Source: Delphinus delphis (taxonomy: Eukaryota; Chordata; Mammalia; Artiodactyla; Delphinidae). Taken from it: a stretch of 64,000 nucleotides of DNA. The first letter of the stretch is position 1, and each line of letters starts with the position of its first letter. Under the pieces are notes generated by a model that did not search any database, had not been told where the DNA came from, and worked only from the letters and a program-made list of their open reading frames with translations. The DNA is taken from NCBI RefSeq assembly GCF_949987515.2, contig NC_082694.2, positions 15,493,958 to 15,557,957 on the forward strand, given 5' to 3'. Positions 23,976 to 36,415 of this stretch are shown here, one piece after another. A program made the position numbers and the translations under genes.

Positions 23976-25649
23976 AAGAATACAAGGATAAGGTGTTAAA
24001 ATACCTATGTTCTAATTTTACATCTAAATGCTAAAGGACTTGGACACACCCCTTCATCTCTCTAGATCTAGTTCCCCAAAATGAGAAGACTGACTTCAAT
24101 GACCACTAAGGTTTTGTTTCCAGTTAGTCTGTGTCTCAGTGTTCCAGCACTCAAGACCCTAGGCCTTGAACCCAGACCTCAGGCAACCTCCTCCTCCCCT
24201 GCCCCTCTCTTGCTGCAAGCTCTTAGCCCCAGCTAGAGCCTCCGCCCCTCGGCACCCAGTCCGAGTTCATCAGCATTTCTGGGTGGTACCCAGGCATCAG
24301 TAGGTTTTATGGCTCCCCAGTGGTTCCAGCGTGCTGCCGTGATTTAGGAGCACCCCTCTAACTCTCAGTGGGAACCCCTACATAGGTATCTTTTCAACAA
24401 ATAAAATAACATTGCACGTGACAAATTACTGATCTGTCTTTTTTCTTTGGGGTACATGTACTTTGAGAGATCTTACACTGCCCAGAGTACAGGTATTCAA
24501 TGTCCAGTTAATTATTCTTGGGGTCTGATTTTTCTAAGAGAACATTTTGCTCCATGTTACCTCAGAGAAATACTTTAAAAAGTTTAGAAAATTAAAGAAG
24601 TTTTGTTCAGGGCCAGGATAGAGCTTTTTATAGAAGTTTTCCCTGCTCAGGGTTTCTCATCATGGTACTTGCTTCTGTGGGAAAATTGATCCAATTTTTA
24701 TCTTTTTGACTTATACCACCTTTTCCTAGAATATAAACTGCTATAAGTTTAAACAATGCCTGCCTTTTTTTTTTTTTGGCTTGTGTAATGTGCATGTGTG
24801 AGAAAAGTCAACATTCTCCAAGACGGCAGAGCCCGGCGCTGGGCTTTTCTGACCCTGAATTAGTATCTTTCCCACGTGTGCTCTACCTCAGTAAGTCACT
24901 GGGCCAACTTGCCCAGGCCTGAGGGGTTTCCTGGGATGCAGGACTTTCAGTGTTAACACTGAGAAAGTTCCAGAAAACTAAGACAGTCAGCCCCCCTACA
25001 AGTGTTGGGGTCTTTAAGCACTGTCTCTGTCTTTCAATAGCTCTAGAAGTTTCTCATGGACAGGTGTTTTACAGTCTCCTGAGCGTGGTGAATGCCCGCT
25101 GACTGCCTGAACACCTAGTGGAGAAGGAATCAGGGCTGCCTTGCTAAGAGGCAGGGCAGGGGCAGGGGCTTCGCTGACAGAAACAGGGGTATCCAAAGCA
25201 CCCCTCTGCACCATGAGGCTCTTAGATGCCAGCTGGCAGAGCCCAAGGCCTAGGAAATGGAGCAAGCTGACTTCTATCAGCCATCTCCAAATATCTGGGT
25301 GCCTATCATGGAGAAAAGGAGCATGACCTGTTGTCTGTCCGAGACCAGTGAATGACACCCCTGGGTGCACATGGGAAACACGGGGGCACTCAGCAACCTA
25401 CCTCCCAGAGATTCTGATTGCCTTGGTCTGGGGTGGGACCCAGATTTGCACACACATATACATGTCTTGACCTTTCCCCTTTCTGGGCAGGAAATTTCTC
25501 CCCTGGTTATAAAAAAATTTGTGTCTTCTAAACTCCTCCACTTCTCTCTCTGAGGTTACCTTGAGCAAAAATGACCTCGATAAATCAGAACCTTTTGCTG
25601 TATCAGTGGCAATCAGGTTATAGATTCTCTTCATAGGAGGTTCTAACAC
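23976..25649. other. Intergenic, nothing recognised
   Basis: A 118-codon minus-strand open frame (25014-25370) has no domain. No repeat could be named. Confidence 0.4.
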
Positions 25650-25669
25650 AAAAAGTTCAAACCACTCTT

Positions 25670-25816
25670 AATATCCTGGGATAAACCATAATGGAAAAGA
25701 ATATTAAAGAAAGAAAGAATGTCTCTATGCGTATAACTGAGTCACTGTGCTGTACAGCAGAGATGGGCACAGCACCGTAAGTCAACTCTCCTTCAATTAA
25801 ACAAAATATATTTTTA
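25670..25816 (+). mobile_element. L1 3'-end insertion
   Basis: 'gggataaaccataatggaaa' to 'aattaaacaaaatatat', flanked by an imperfect duplication (aaaagttcaaaccactctt / aaaagttcacaccactctt). Confidence 0.85.
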
Positions 25817-25839
25817 AAAAAGTTCACACCACTCTTCAC

Positions 25840-26130
25840 CATCTGTGAATACATTGTCCGGGTCACGGATGTGGAAGCATGTCCTGGATTCCCCTGCCCT
25901 CCCAGCTCTCTCCTGGGCTTCTCCTCACCTGGAGCCCCAGCGTCAGGAGGTTTTCTTGGCCCCCGGCCTCCTGGTCCCACTCCCTCCTTGTTTCCATCAT
26001 TTCTGGGATGCAAGAATTTCCCACACACACACCTAAGCCAAAGTGGAAGCTCCTGCGCTATCCTTGTGGACCTGCCTCACCTGGCAAGCCCATTAGACGG
26101 CGGTGAATCCTGGCCAGGCTGGGCCAATCA

Positions 26131-26172
<42 letters not shown>

Positions 26173-28225
26173 AATCTAGGGCTCAGCCCCAGGGCCTCTG
26201 GTCAGTTGTATCTGGAAGGTTACAAATCTCAAGACCTGTGGTTGCCATGTAGGGAAAGACCATTTGAGGCCACGAGCAGCAATGGTCCAACTGGGAGACA
26301 AAGTCTGCGGATGAATAACCAAGACAGGTGACCAGGCAGCCCGGGTGCGGAGGGGGCTGAGACAGTGACTTAGCACCCACTCTGTTCCACAAGCTTCCCG
26401 GTGCCTGTTCTCATCCTCCCGCTACCCTCAGGTCGTGCGGGATCCTTGCCCTAATTTCCTCTTTAGCTGAGCCAGCCTCACAGGTGTCTGTCGCTTGCCA
26501 CCCAACAACCCCTGGGAGAGTCACCAACGTTCACTGCCCCCCACAGGTCCCTTCTTGGAACACGAATCTGGGCCTTTCCTGCTCCAACAAGATCCCCTGA
26601 GCCCGTTTATTTCCTGCTCGCTTTCAACTCCGAAGAGGGCCTGCACCCTGTTCCCCGTGGGTCTGCTCCCCGGGAGTTAGAGGAGAGGTGGCCTCCTAGC
26701 TGTGGCTTCTGCAGAGTCCGGGGTCCTCGCCCACATCTCCGCTTCCTGGAGCTCGGGCCTTGCCCCCCTCATCGTCCTCCCCCAGAGACATTTTAGAACA
26801 CATTTTGGTGGAACACTTGAAAAGAGTAAACAGTAGTTTCCTCGCATTCCTGTCAGGCTTTGTTGCTCGAGACTGAAGAGTCTTGAATCGGAGTGCTACC
26901 CACCCCCCTCGCAGCACTCCCTGACTCTGGCCTGAACCTTGGCGGGTGGGCTGAGGACTGCTCAGCGTTGCTGGCCTAGGACAGCAGTTTCAGGTCGCCC
27001 ATTATCAGGCTTTCGGCGTCCACGTCCATCGTCCCCTCTCAAACCCTCTCTGGCCCTGGAGTGAGAATCCAAGTCCAGCAACAGGGAAGGGCACTCAGCA
27101 CTCAGGCCCGGGCAGCCTTGACCACTGCATGGCCCTGCCTCGTCCTGGCTGCAGCCCCACATGGCCCCCCTGGACCTCATCCTCAGCAACGCTTCGGCTT
27201 TGTCCCAACCCTGTTAGGGCCCAGGGACCTGGCTTCTCCTCTTCTGGGATGTGGTGTGGGCCTCAGGGGAGACTGAGAACAATGCTGGGCCTTTATCAAC
27301 AGCTAATCCCATCCTGGCTGGCTCCTGGACTTCCCTTCTCAGAAATGCCAGCTCTTATTTTAACACATGGCGTGTTCCCTTCTGAGTCACCTCAGCCCTA
27401 ATTGTGTGCGGCCAGAGCAGTGACAGTCCCTCCCTAACTAACACCTCAGCCAAGCTCTTCTGCGAGAGCACAGAGCAAACACCTTCGCGTCCATCCGGAA
27501 CGGGCCTGGCTTCCTTCTGCCCTGTCACGAGCTCCTGGTGCCACAAAATGCAGGAGCTGGAAGAGACCCTAGAAATCACCAGATCCCACCCCCTCATTTA
27601 CAGCTAAGTTAACCAAAGCCCAGAGAGGGCAGGACTCTACTCAAGGTCACACAGCAAGGTCAGGCTTCCTGGTCCAGACCCTTGCTTTCCATGTATGTTA
27701 CTTCTCAGAGGACATGACGTGGGGAGAGAAAAACTGGGGAGAGTTTGTGGCTGTTCAAGTTTGTTCCTATTTAGGTTTCCATCCTGCTCTTGCCCAGAAG
27801 GGGTGCTTGTCCCACCTCAGGGGTCAGCACTTGGGCTTCACTCAGCAACAGGAACAGTCTCAGGCACCCCAAGTATCAGAAAGGACTTTGACAAGAGGGG
27901 GTAGTGTCAGGAACCCCCATGAATCAGAACGTCCAAGCATCCCGACTGTGGTGCTTAACAGGAGAAAGTGCTAAGTGGCCGGGTAAACGGCTAATAATGC
28001 AAGAGTTGGTGTCATGGGGAAGTCCACGCACCAGCCCTTTGCAGGCACATCCACAGCCCTGGCAAATGAGAGCAGGTCCAGGACGACCTCCCAAAGTCCC
28101 TGCCGGTGCTTTACCATCACTGATCCCGTTCTGTTCTGAGACTCAGTGAGGAGTTCTATCAAAGCCAAAAGGGGTTGGGGGTTAACGCCCAGTTACCTTG
28201 CATTCAGCCCTGCACCCCCTTCTAA
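25840..28225. other. Intergenic with a (CT)n tract and a MIR-like patch
   Basis: (CT)n at 26131-26168. MIR-like words at 27545-27670 ('ccctcatttacagctaagtt', 'aaggtcacacagcaaggtca'). No gene recognised. Confidence 0.45.
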
Positions 28226-28229
28226 CGCA

Positions 28230-28440
28230 TAAGCATGTGGGCTCTGGAGGCGCTCTGCCTGGGCTCGGATCCTGGCTCCACCAGCTACTAGCTGTGCATG
28301 AAAGAGACAAGGACCCTGGTCAAGTCCGTCACCCTCTCCCTAAAGTGCGTATAGTAATAGACCCTTCCTCCCAGGGTTGGTTTAATCATTAAAGCATTTG
28401 GACCACTGCCTGGCATGTGATCGCTTAGCTATCATCATCA
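28230..28440 (+). repeat. MIR element
   Basis: 'cggatcctggctccaccagc', 'caccctctccctaaagtgcg' and 'gcctggcatgtgatcgctta' are MIR words in the right order. Confidence 0.7.
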
Positions 28441-28540
28441 TTTTCATTATTTTAAGCCTCAGCAGATATGATCTCTTTGCTTTAGCCCCCTTACGTGTGT
28501 CACCCAAGGGCCAGTGTGGTAAAAGCAAGAAATGTAAGTC

Positions 28541-28665
28541 CTGGGAGACCTCTCTGGCGGTCCTGTGGGTAAGACTCCACGATTCCACTGCAGACGGCAC
28601 GGGTTCGATCCCTGCTTGGGGTACTAAGATCCTGCTGCGTGCAGCTCTGGGGATGTCTGTGAAAC
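28541..28665 (+). mobile_element. Degenerate tRNA-derived SINE
   Basis: 'gagacctctctggcggtcct', 'cacgggttcgatccctgctt' and 'taagatcctgctgcgtgcag': an old copy of the short SINE type. Confidence 0.7.
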
Positions 28666-28954
28666 ACAGCAACATAAACCAGAAGGTGTAGTCAGAACAT
28701 TCCAAAACTGGAATAGAGGATTTGGTCAGTCTGATGTGTGTTCTACAATTCAACTAAAACCTCTAAGGAACGTTGACGCGTGTCTTGTTCAAAATGTGCC
28801 CAAATACTTCCCTTCTTTCTACCTCTGTGTTGTGATAAACGTAGAGGTTTTTCTCTGACAGGTGAAGAGACCGAAGACCAAAGAGTTTGGGCTCTGGCCT
28901 GGGGGAGGTTTCAAATTTTGGATAATCAGAAACCCGATACATTTTGCAATACCC

Positions 28955-29140
28955 TTTTATTTAACTGCAGTATAGTTGATTTACAATGTTGTGTTAATTT
29001 CTGCTGTTCAGAAAAGTGATTCAGTTACATACTTATATACATTTTTTATATTCTTTTCCATTATGGTTTATCACAGGACAGTGAATATAGTTCCCTGTGC
29101 TATAGAGTAGGACCTTGCTGTTTACCCATTCTATTTATAA
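28955..29140 (-). mobile_element. L1 3'-end fragment
   Basis: 'actgcagtatagttgattta' to 'atagagtaggaccttgctgt', minus-strand L1 tail. Confidence 0.8.
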
Positions 29141-29157
29141 TAGTTTGTGTAATGCTT

Positions 29158-29436
29158 TCTTTTTTGGGGGGGGGCTGCATTGGGTCTCCGTTGCTGCGCG
29201 CAGTCTTTCTCTAGTTGCAGTGAGCAGGGGCTACTCTTTGTTGAAGTGCACAGGCTTCTCATTGCAGTGGCTTCTCTTGTTGCAGAGCACGGAATCTAGG
29301 TGCACGGGCTTCAGTAGTTGTGGCACACAGGCTCAGTTGCTCCGCAGCATGTGGGATCTTCCCAGACCAGGGCTCGAACCCGTGTCCCCTGCATCGGCAG
29401 GCGGATTCTTAACCATTATGCCACAAGGGAAGTCCC
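29158..29436 (-). mobile_element. Long CHR-related SINE
   Basis: Reverse copy ending 'ccacaagggaagtccc'; flanked by related tgtgtaatgc words on both sides. Confidence 0.88.
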
Positions 29437-29479
29437 ATGTGTAATGCCTTTTTAAATGCATTTTTTACCTACGTATATT

Positions 29480-30160
29480 TCATTACAAGCTTGTTTTTCA
29501 TTTTTTTTATTTTTCATTTTGAAATAATTTTAGACGTAAGAAACATTGCAAAAATAGTAGAAAAAAATTTCTGAGTCCGCTTCACCTAGCTTTCCCAAAT
29601 GTTAACATCTTCTATAACCTCAGCATAATTATCAAGACCAGGATATGAACACTGATACAACACTACTAACTTATCTCCAGACGTTATTCCAACTTTGTCA
29701 ATTGCCCCACTGGGGTTCTCCTTCTACCCAGGATCCGATGCAGCCTCACACACAGCACTGAGTGGTCATGTCCCCTTCATCTCCTCCAGTCTGGAACAGT
29801 TCCCTCAAGCTTTGTCTTTCCTGATCATAACACTTTGGAGGAGCGATGGCCAGTTGTTTTGTAGAATGTTCCTCACTCTTGGCCTGCCTGATGTTTTCCT
29901 GTGATTAGACAGGTTCTGCATTTCTGGCACAAACACCGCAGAGGAGATGTTGTGTCCTTCTCAGCTCATCACACCGGGAGCCACGTGAAGCGGATACATC
30001 TCATTCCTGCTAATGGGAACTTTCACCCCTTGGATATGGTGGTGCCTATCAGATTTATCCACTGGAAATTTACTCTCTTTCCCTTTGTAATTTATAAGTA
30101 TTTTGTGGGGACATATCTTGAGACTTTGAACCTAAGTCTGGTTTCTCATCATACTTTCCC
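29480..30160 (-). repeat. Old L1 3' UTR fragment
   Basis: 'gaaataattttagacgtaag', 'ttcacctagctttcccaaat' and 'tggatatggtggtgcctatc' are typical of older L1 3' UTRs on the minus strand. Confidence 0.55.
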
Positions 30161-30199
30161 CCACTAATTTTAACATTCATCGATGATTCTTTGTTACTT

Positions 30200-30500
30200 T
30201 TATTTTTTAATTTTTTATTGAAGCATAGTTGATTTACAATGTTCTGTTAGTTTCAGGTGGACAGCACCGTGAATATATATATGTATGTGTATATATATAT
30301 ATATATTCTTTTTCATCTTCTTTTCCTTTATAGGTTATTACAAAATACTGAATATAGTTTCCTATGCTATACAGTAGGTCCTTGTTGGTTATCTATTTTA
30401 CATATAGTAGTGTGTACATGTTAATCCCATCCTCCTAAATTATCCCTCCCCTCCCTTCCCCTTCAGTAATCATAAGTTTGTTTTCTATGTCTGTGGGTCT
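30200..30500 (-). mobile_element. L1 3'-end fragment with (TA)n
   Basis: 'attgaagcatagttgattta' to 'catgttaatcccatcctcct' with an internal (ta)n near 30270-30305. 30501-31370 is AT-rich with nothing recognised. Confidence 0.75.
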
Positions 30501-31374
30501 ATTCATCAATGATTCTTGCCTGCAACAATTACTGTGTTGTTAGCCGAATGGTGATTTCCTATTTCCATCATTCCTTCTGCATTTATTCATTGGAATTCTT
30601 TTGTAAGGAAGAGCTTTCTCTTCGTCTTCATTTATTTATTTATGCAATTATTTATATCGATGTGGAGTCATGGTTATTTGCTTTATTCTAGGGGTTATAA
30701 TATATTGCTATCATTATTTTGTTACTAAAATTGTCTCAGACTTGGCCATTGGAAGCCCCTTCAATGTGGCCCCTGTGTCCTTCAGTAAGAGCCTCATCAT
30801 TTCTGAGTACTTTTTCTAGCACAGCAAAATCTTCCAAGTTCATTTATATTTTCCCTCTCCAGCCCTAGAATCAGCCATTTCTTCAAGGAGCCCTGAATTT
30901 TTTTTCTTCTCGTTAGTGAATGGTACTTGGAAACCAAGATCTAGAGGCCAGTATATGCATAGCTACTGGGGTATCATTATTGTTAGTCCCTTCCAGAGGA
31001 CAAACGTAGGGAATATATGTCTGTATGCACACACACATACATATACACCTACATCTATTTCTATTTCTATATCTAACCATCTATGTGTGTAAAAGCATGA
31101 GCTCACACCAATTCCCCTGATTCCAATCCAACCTCACAGGGTGCATTCTAACCCTCCCCCTTTCCATTTTTGTTACTCCTCTTTCAACAGTAAAAGACCT
31201 GGTTCTCACTATCTATAATATATTTACTTATTTTCTTAATCATGGAATACACTTGAGATATTTTCAGGATTTGTGATGCCTTTTTTTGAAGTTTGTGTGA
31301 TTTTAGTCAAATAATGAAATGCTAGTCCTACACTGTTACTGTTAAAGGTGAGGCAAGACAGCCCAGTGTTTAAT

Positions 31375-31550
31375 TGGGTGGACCCTGGAAGCAAGCAGTC
31401 ATTTAGTGTTTCCAAATCTCACCTTCCTTATATATAAAACAGAGATAATAACAATATCTAGCTCATAGGACTGTGGTGAGAATAACAGAGATAATGCATG
31501 TAAAGTGCTCAGCACACAGGAAATCCTGGATAAACAGCACACATTTTAAT
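31375..31550 (+). repeat. MIR element
   Basis: 'agagataataacaatatct', 'taaagtgctcagcacacagg' and neighbours follow the MIR pattern. Confidence 0.65.
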
Positions 31551-31723
31551 TAGCTATTTATTAGGAAATAGAGGAAATTTTTCTATTGGAATCTAATTGT
31601 TTTTATGAAAAGTTGACCCAGAATAGTTAGAGTTAATATGCGTGAAATAAGAAAGAGGTTGGGAGCTTTGAGGCTTGCGCAAAATTTTTTTCATATAGTT
31701 GTGATGAAACTGTTAATTTTCGT

Positions 31724-31738
31724 CCAGTAGGTGGCAGC
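31724..31738 (+). promoter_or_regulatory. CTCF-like motif
   Basis: CCAGTAGGTGGCAGC matches the full CTCF core consensus (CCASYAGRKGGCRSY). It sits in non-repeat sequence about 6.4 kb upstream of SFTPB. Confidence 0.5.
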
Positions 31739-31855
31739 ACTTGTACCTTCGCCTTCGAGTGGGTTCCTGATGCGTCTAGATAATAGTGTCATCATAGCAG
31801 ATCACCCAAGACTGCTGGAGACAGGAAGCAACTTCAGGATTAATATACTCATATG

Positions 31856-32100
31856 AGGGCTTCCCTGGTGGCGCAGTGGTTGAGAGTCCGCCTGCCGATG
31901 CAGGCGATACAGGTTCGTGCCCCGGTCCGGGAGGATCCCACATGCCGCGGAGCGGCTGGGCCCGTGAGCCATGGCCGCTGAGCCTGCGCGTCCGGAGCCT
32001 GTGCTCCGCAACGGGAGAGTCCACAACAGTGAGAGGCCCGCGTACCGCAAAAACCAAACAAACAAACAAACAAACAAACAAAATATATATATATATATAT
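31856..32100 (+). mobile_element. CHR SINE with (AAAC)n and (TA)n tail
   Basis: Complete monomer whose A-tail has expanded into caaacaaacaaa and then tatatata. Flanking duplication: atatactcatatga / atatactcatacga. Confidence 0.92.
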
Positions 32101-32561
32101 ATATACTCATACGAACCACAACTTTAAAAAAGAAAAGAAAAGCCCACATCTAAGCAAGTCTGGGTAAGGAATTCAAGCAAGTCCGCCCAAACCCTGCCCA
32201 GGCCACAGGGCATCTGCTCCCCCTAGGTGGGCACAGCTCAGGTCCCCCAGTCTCGGAACATCGTCCCTGAGTGAGACTGGGGGTGGAGAACAAGCTGGAC
32301 CAGACTTACTGAAGGTCCCAGCAAGGAGCTGGAGCAGGTTCTCAGGGCCCTGCCCCTTCATACTCTAGGGTCCCCAGACACTTATAAAGGGACGTGAATC
32401 CTCGTGTGCACCCTCACTGCCTCGGGTTACAGGTTAGAGTCTCCCTCTGAGGCAAGAAACAGAGACCCAGTCGACATGGTTGAAGAAGAGTTGAAGGAAG
32501 AGGATGCGGCCCCATGGGGGAATCCTGTGGCAATCCAACCACAGATCAAGACATTGACTCA

Positions 32562-32877
32562 GGGGACTTCCCTGGTGGCGCAGTGGTTAAGAATCCTCCT
32601 GCCAATGCAGGGGACATGGGTTCCAGCCCTGGTCTGGGAAGATCCTACATGCCTTGGAGTAACAAAGCCCGTGTGCCACAACTACTGAGCCCATGCGATA
32701 CAACTACCGAAGCCCACATGCTCTAGAAACCATGCTCTGCAACGAGAGAAGCCACCGCAATGAGAAGCCCACGCACCGCAACGAAGAGTAGCCCCCGCTC
32801 ACCGCAACTAGAGAAAGCCCGCACACAGCAACGAAGACCCAATGCAGCCAAAAATAAATAATTTTTTTTTAAAAAAA
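32562..32877 (+). mobile_element. Long CHR-related SINE
   Basis: 'ggggacttccctggtggcgc' to 'aaaataaataatttttttt', flanked by aagacattgactcagg / aagacattgcctcagg. Confidence 0.92.
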
Positions 32878-32984
32878 GACATTGCCTCAGGAAATCAAAG
32901 TGGCTACACGGAGTCACTGTCTCCCTTCACCGCCCTAGGGCTACCAGTCCTGCTTCCTGGAGTGGCAGGAGAGGGCAAGAGGTG

Positions 32985-33180
32985 GCCTGGGCTCTAATTC
33001 CAGATCTGCCACCTCCTAGGCGTAGGCCTTGACCAAGTTATTTACCCTTTCTGAACTTTAATTTCCCCATCTGGAAATTCCGTACAGCTTTGGAGTTTTC
33101 ATGAGGACTGCGTAGGTTATACTATAAAGTACTTAGAACTGAGCTGGGCATCAAGAAAATGCTCAACAAAACTCAGCTTT
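32985..33180 (+). repeat. MIR element
   Basis: 'gatctgccacctcctaggcg', 'accaagttatttaccctttc' and 'taatttccccatctggaaat' are MIR words. Confidence 0.75.
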
Positions 33181-36100
33181 TATTTTTATTACCACAAATA
33201 TTATTATTGTTATTTTATTTTCAAAATGAAAATAAAATGAAGAGAAATCATGAACTGCTTCATTATGCTTTGTGGTCCCCCTGTTTGCAGCCATTAGAGC
33301 TGCCCAAGACTGTGGCTTTCAGCAGCCTCCTCCCTCCCCGTGTGTTAGTTCTAATTCTAGATCGAGGCCTCTGACTGGCCCAGCGCATCTCTGTGCACCA
33401 GGCCATAGGCTAGGCTCCACCCCTATGGACATCTCCTTGGTCCAATCAGATTAGGCCGGTGGGGATGGAGGTCGAAAGGCCACTGAGGGCACCCAGCACC
33501 TTGGAAAGACATTCCTTCCAAAAGGTGGACAGCCAGAAATAGACCGGTAAAGTCAACCCACACGTAAAACATTTTTCAAAGATATGCACATGCTGTTGTG
33601 AACAAATTATAAATGTATTTAAAGGTGTCATTGAACATAGTAACTTTCTTAATTATTCATATTATTAACAATAGCATTATATGTATATATTATTATATTA
33701 ATATATATTAATGATCATCATTAACTTTCTCAGTCAATATAACTTAAGGTTCAAATTTTACCATGTTGGTCTCCATAAAATGTCTTGATGGTAAAGTGTC
33801 TTCATCCTCAAAAATTTGGGATACAACCCCTCAATACTACATTGGGCTGCTTCAGGTCCACTTTCAAAGTAGCTGACTGAACCTTAAATCCCTGGACCAG
33901 CCCGCACTCCTACCTGGTTCCCTCACCTGGGGCTGCACAGAGGCGCTGGGGTCCCACTGGCCTGGGACCCATGCCCCTCCCCGCCCTAGGTCTCTGCCCG
34001 TGAGCATGCAGCCTGCAGTGCCTGGGTCCTGTGATTTTTAAGAGCACCTATAGGTGCTCCCCAGAGCATCATCCCCACTCCCAAAAAACATCTCCTTGGG
34101 TGGGAATGACCTGGGCAGTAGGGGAGGGGCATTCAACAACGATTCTGAGGATACAGTGATTCTCCGGTACTCAGCAGGACACTAAGGAGGGATTGTAGCA
34201 TCTAAAACAGAAACATAAGGCAGGCGTGTGGGATGAGTCTTGTGACTCAGGATAGGAGCCCACCTCCAGGCTCTGGGTTCCAGGGATGGGGCAGCTGCCC
34301 AACTGCTGGAACAGGGGCTGAGTCTGCAGCAAGGCAAGTTGATGACTCCAACTTCTCCCTGGGGTACAGCCTGCAGAGGAGAATTATCTCATTAACTATG
34401 GACAACTGCAATTCTGATCACCTCATCCTCTGCGTAAAATGTTTCACTGGCTCCCCAGCACCTTCCAGGTAACTCCCCCAACCTCTCAGCACAGCTTACA
34501 CCATGCTAGGCACACACATGAGTTATCTTAACAGTACATCGCAGGAGTCTTGCACGTATTTTTGGTCCCATGTCAGATAAGGAAACCAAAGAGGCAAAGC
34601 GGCAGCCAAGATCAACTTCAGCTGAATGAAACCCACGCCTGTCTGGGCCCCTGGCCTGTGCCCACAGGCAGCACTCTGGAAGTCTGTTGAGTCAACGCCA
34701 AGGTTCTCAGCCTGAGTATATGGGAAAGCACATCTTACTTTGGGTCAGGCAAGCCCCTAGGACCAGGAATCCACAGTTCCTGATTCCCACCAGAGAAATG
34801 TCCTCATAATCTGAGGTACCTCAGGAACAGTACTTACCATCATTACAAGCTGGGTTGGATGTTTGACACTATTTGGCCACACGGCATCTCCTCCTTCTTC
34901 CTAATAATCACTCTAATTTCCTTTGGGGAATGATCCGACAGCTACCGTGTACAGGAACCCACCCTCCACTTCATAAGCCAAAAGAGTCACCCAAGTCTCC
35001 TGGTGCCAGACTTCCCTCTTACCATCTTAGAACAACCAAAGGCAAGCCCCTGATCTAAGCTTGGCCAGTTGAACTTGCTTTCCTAGGAATCTGGCTTTGA
35101 AGCAAGAGACACAAAGACAGGGAAATGGTGGAAGTTCATTCATCCCAGTGACTGCACCTGGGCCAGACTGAAGTGCTATCCCTGCTTCCAAGACCCTCTG
35201 AGCTGGCTGGCTCCTGTCCAAGCTCTGTTCTAGGTCTTCCCTTCCACCCTGAGGCATCCATGGACATCTAATCACTTCCCTTCTCTTACTTTAGCCTGAG
35301 TCAGTTTCTGTTGCTTGCCATCGGTGAATCTGACTGATACACCAGCTCATGCTAAGGAAGAAGGAATTCCCCATTTCCCTACCACATTTGGAATCCAAAG
35401 GCCAAATGTGACCCTTCTACCGCTGGGTAATGAACTTCCTGAGATTCTTAACCAAAAAAAGGAAAGAAGTTTATAAAATTGGCTAACCGTCCACCAACTG
35501 GCAACTTCTGATCAGACCATAGTAAACCTGAGTTCACTTGACAAATGAGGTCACCTGGATGAAAAGGGAAGGGGGTTGGAATTTCAAGTGTTTATTCAAC
35601 TCACGGGAAAAGCCCAGTGATTACCTACTCTCTATTGCAACATTCCTCAGATCTGTGATGGGAACATAGCAGGGTCAAGCTCACGGCATCATCGGATGGA
35701 GGAAATGGTCAACATGGTCCATTTATTTGTTTCCTTGTCCCTAACCATTTCCAGTTGTATGCAGAGCATTCTGGTCCTGCAGTACCTCAGGGACACGTGC
35801 CTAGGTTATTTACTATGACGGACATTTATCCCACTTTCTAGACAGGGTGGCTGGGGACAGGCAAGGGTAGGCTTGTGCAGTGTAGACTGTGGTGGGCTGT
35901 GGGCACGGTACTAGGCAGGAAGCATGAAGTGTGTAGCTTGGTCACAAGGAACTGGCCCTCAGAAATGTCAAATTGTCCACACGCCAGGAGGGGAGCCATC
36001 TCTTATTGACAAACTCAAGTTCATGGACTCTCAGATCGTGGGATGGCTGACAGAATGTTTCTCTGTTCTTTTCTACAGGATGGGAAATAGATGGGTCAGG

Positions 36101-36190
36101 AGGACAGCTGGCTGTACAGCAGATCCGTGCAGGCTCTATCTGTAGCCACGCCCCGTGAGAAGAGCCAAATTTTATTGTCTTTCTTTTCCG
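33181..36190. other. Intergenic, mostly nothing recognised
   Basis: A likely LTR-derived patch at 35040-35345 ('gagtcagtttctgttgcttg') ends like the repeat at 2810-3395. No exon seen. Confidence 0.4.
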
Positions 36191-36194
36191 TGCT

Positions 36195-36415
36195 TTAAAT
36201 TTATCTTTTATTGAAGTATAGTTGATTTACTATGTTTTGTAAATTTCTGCTGTACAGTAAAGTGACTCAGTGATACACATATATACATTCTTTTTAATAT
36301 TTTTTCCCTTATCGTTTATCCCAGGATATTGAATATAGCTCCCTAGTCTATACAGTGGGACCTTGTTGTTTATCCATTGTTGTTTATCCTGTCCATCTTT
36401 CTCCCACCTCACTCA
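36195..36415 (-). mobile_element. L1 3'-end fragment
   Basis: 'ttattgaagtatagttgatt' to 'tacagtgggaccttgttgtt', minus-strand L1 tail. Confidence 0.8.
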
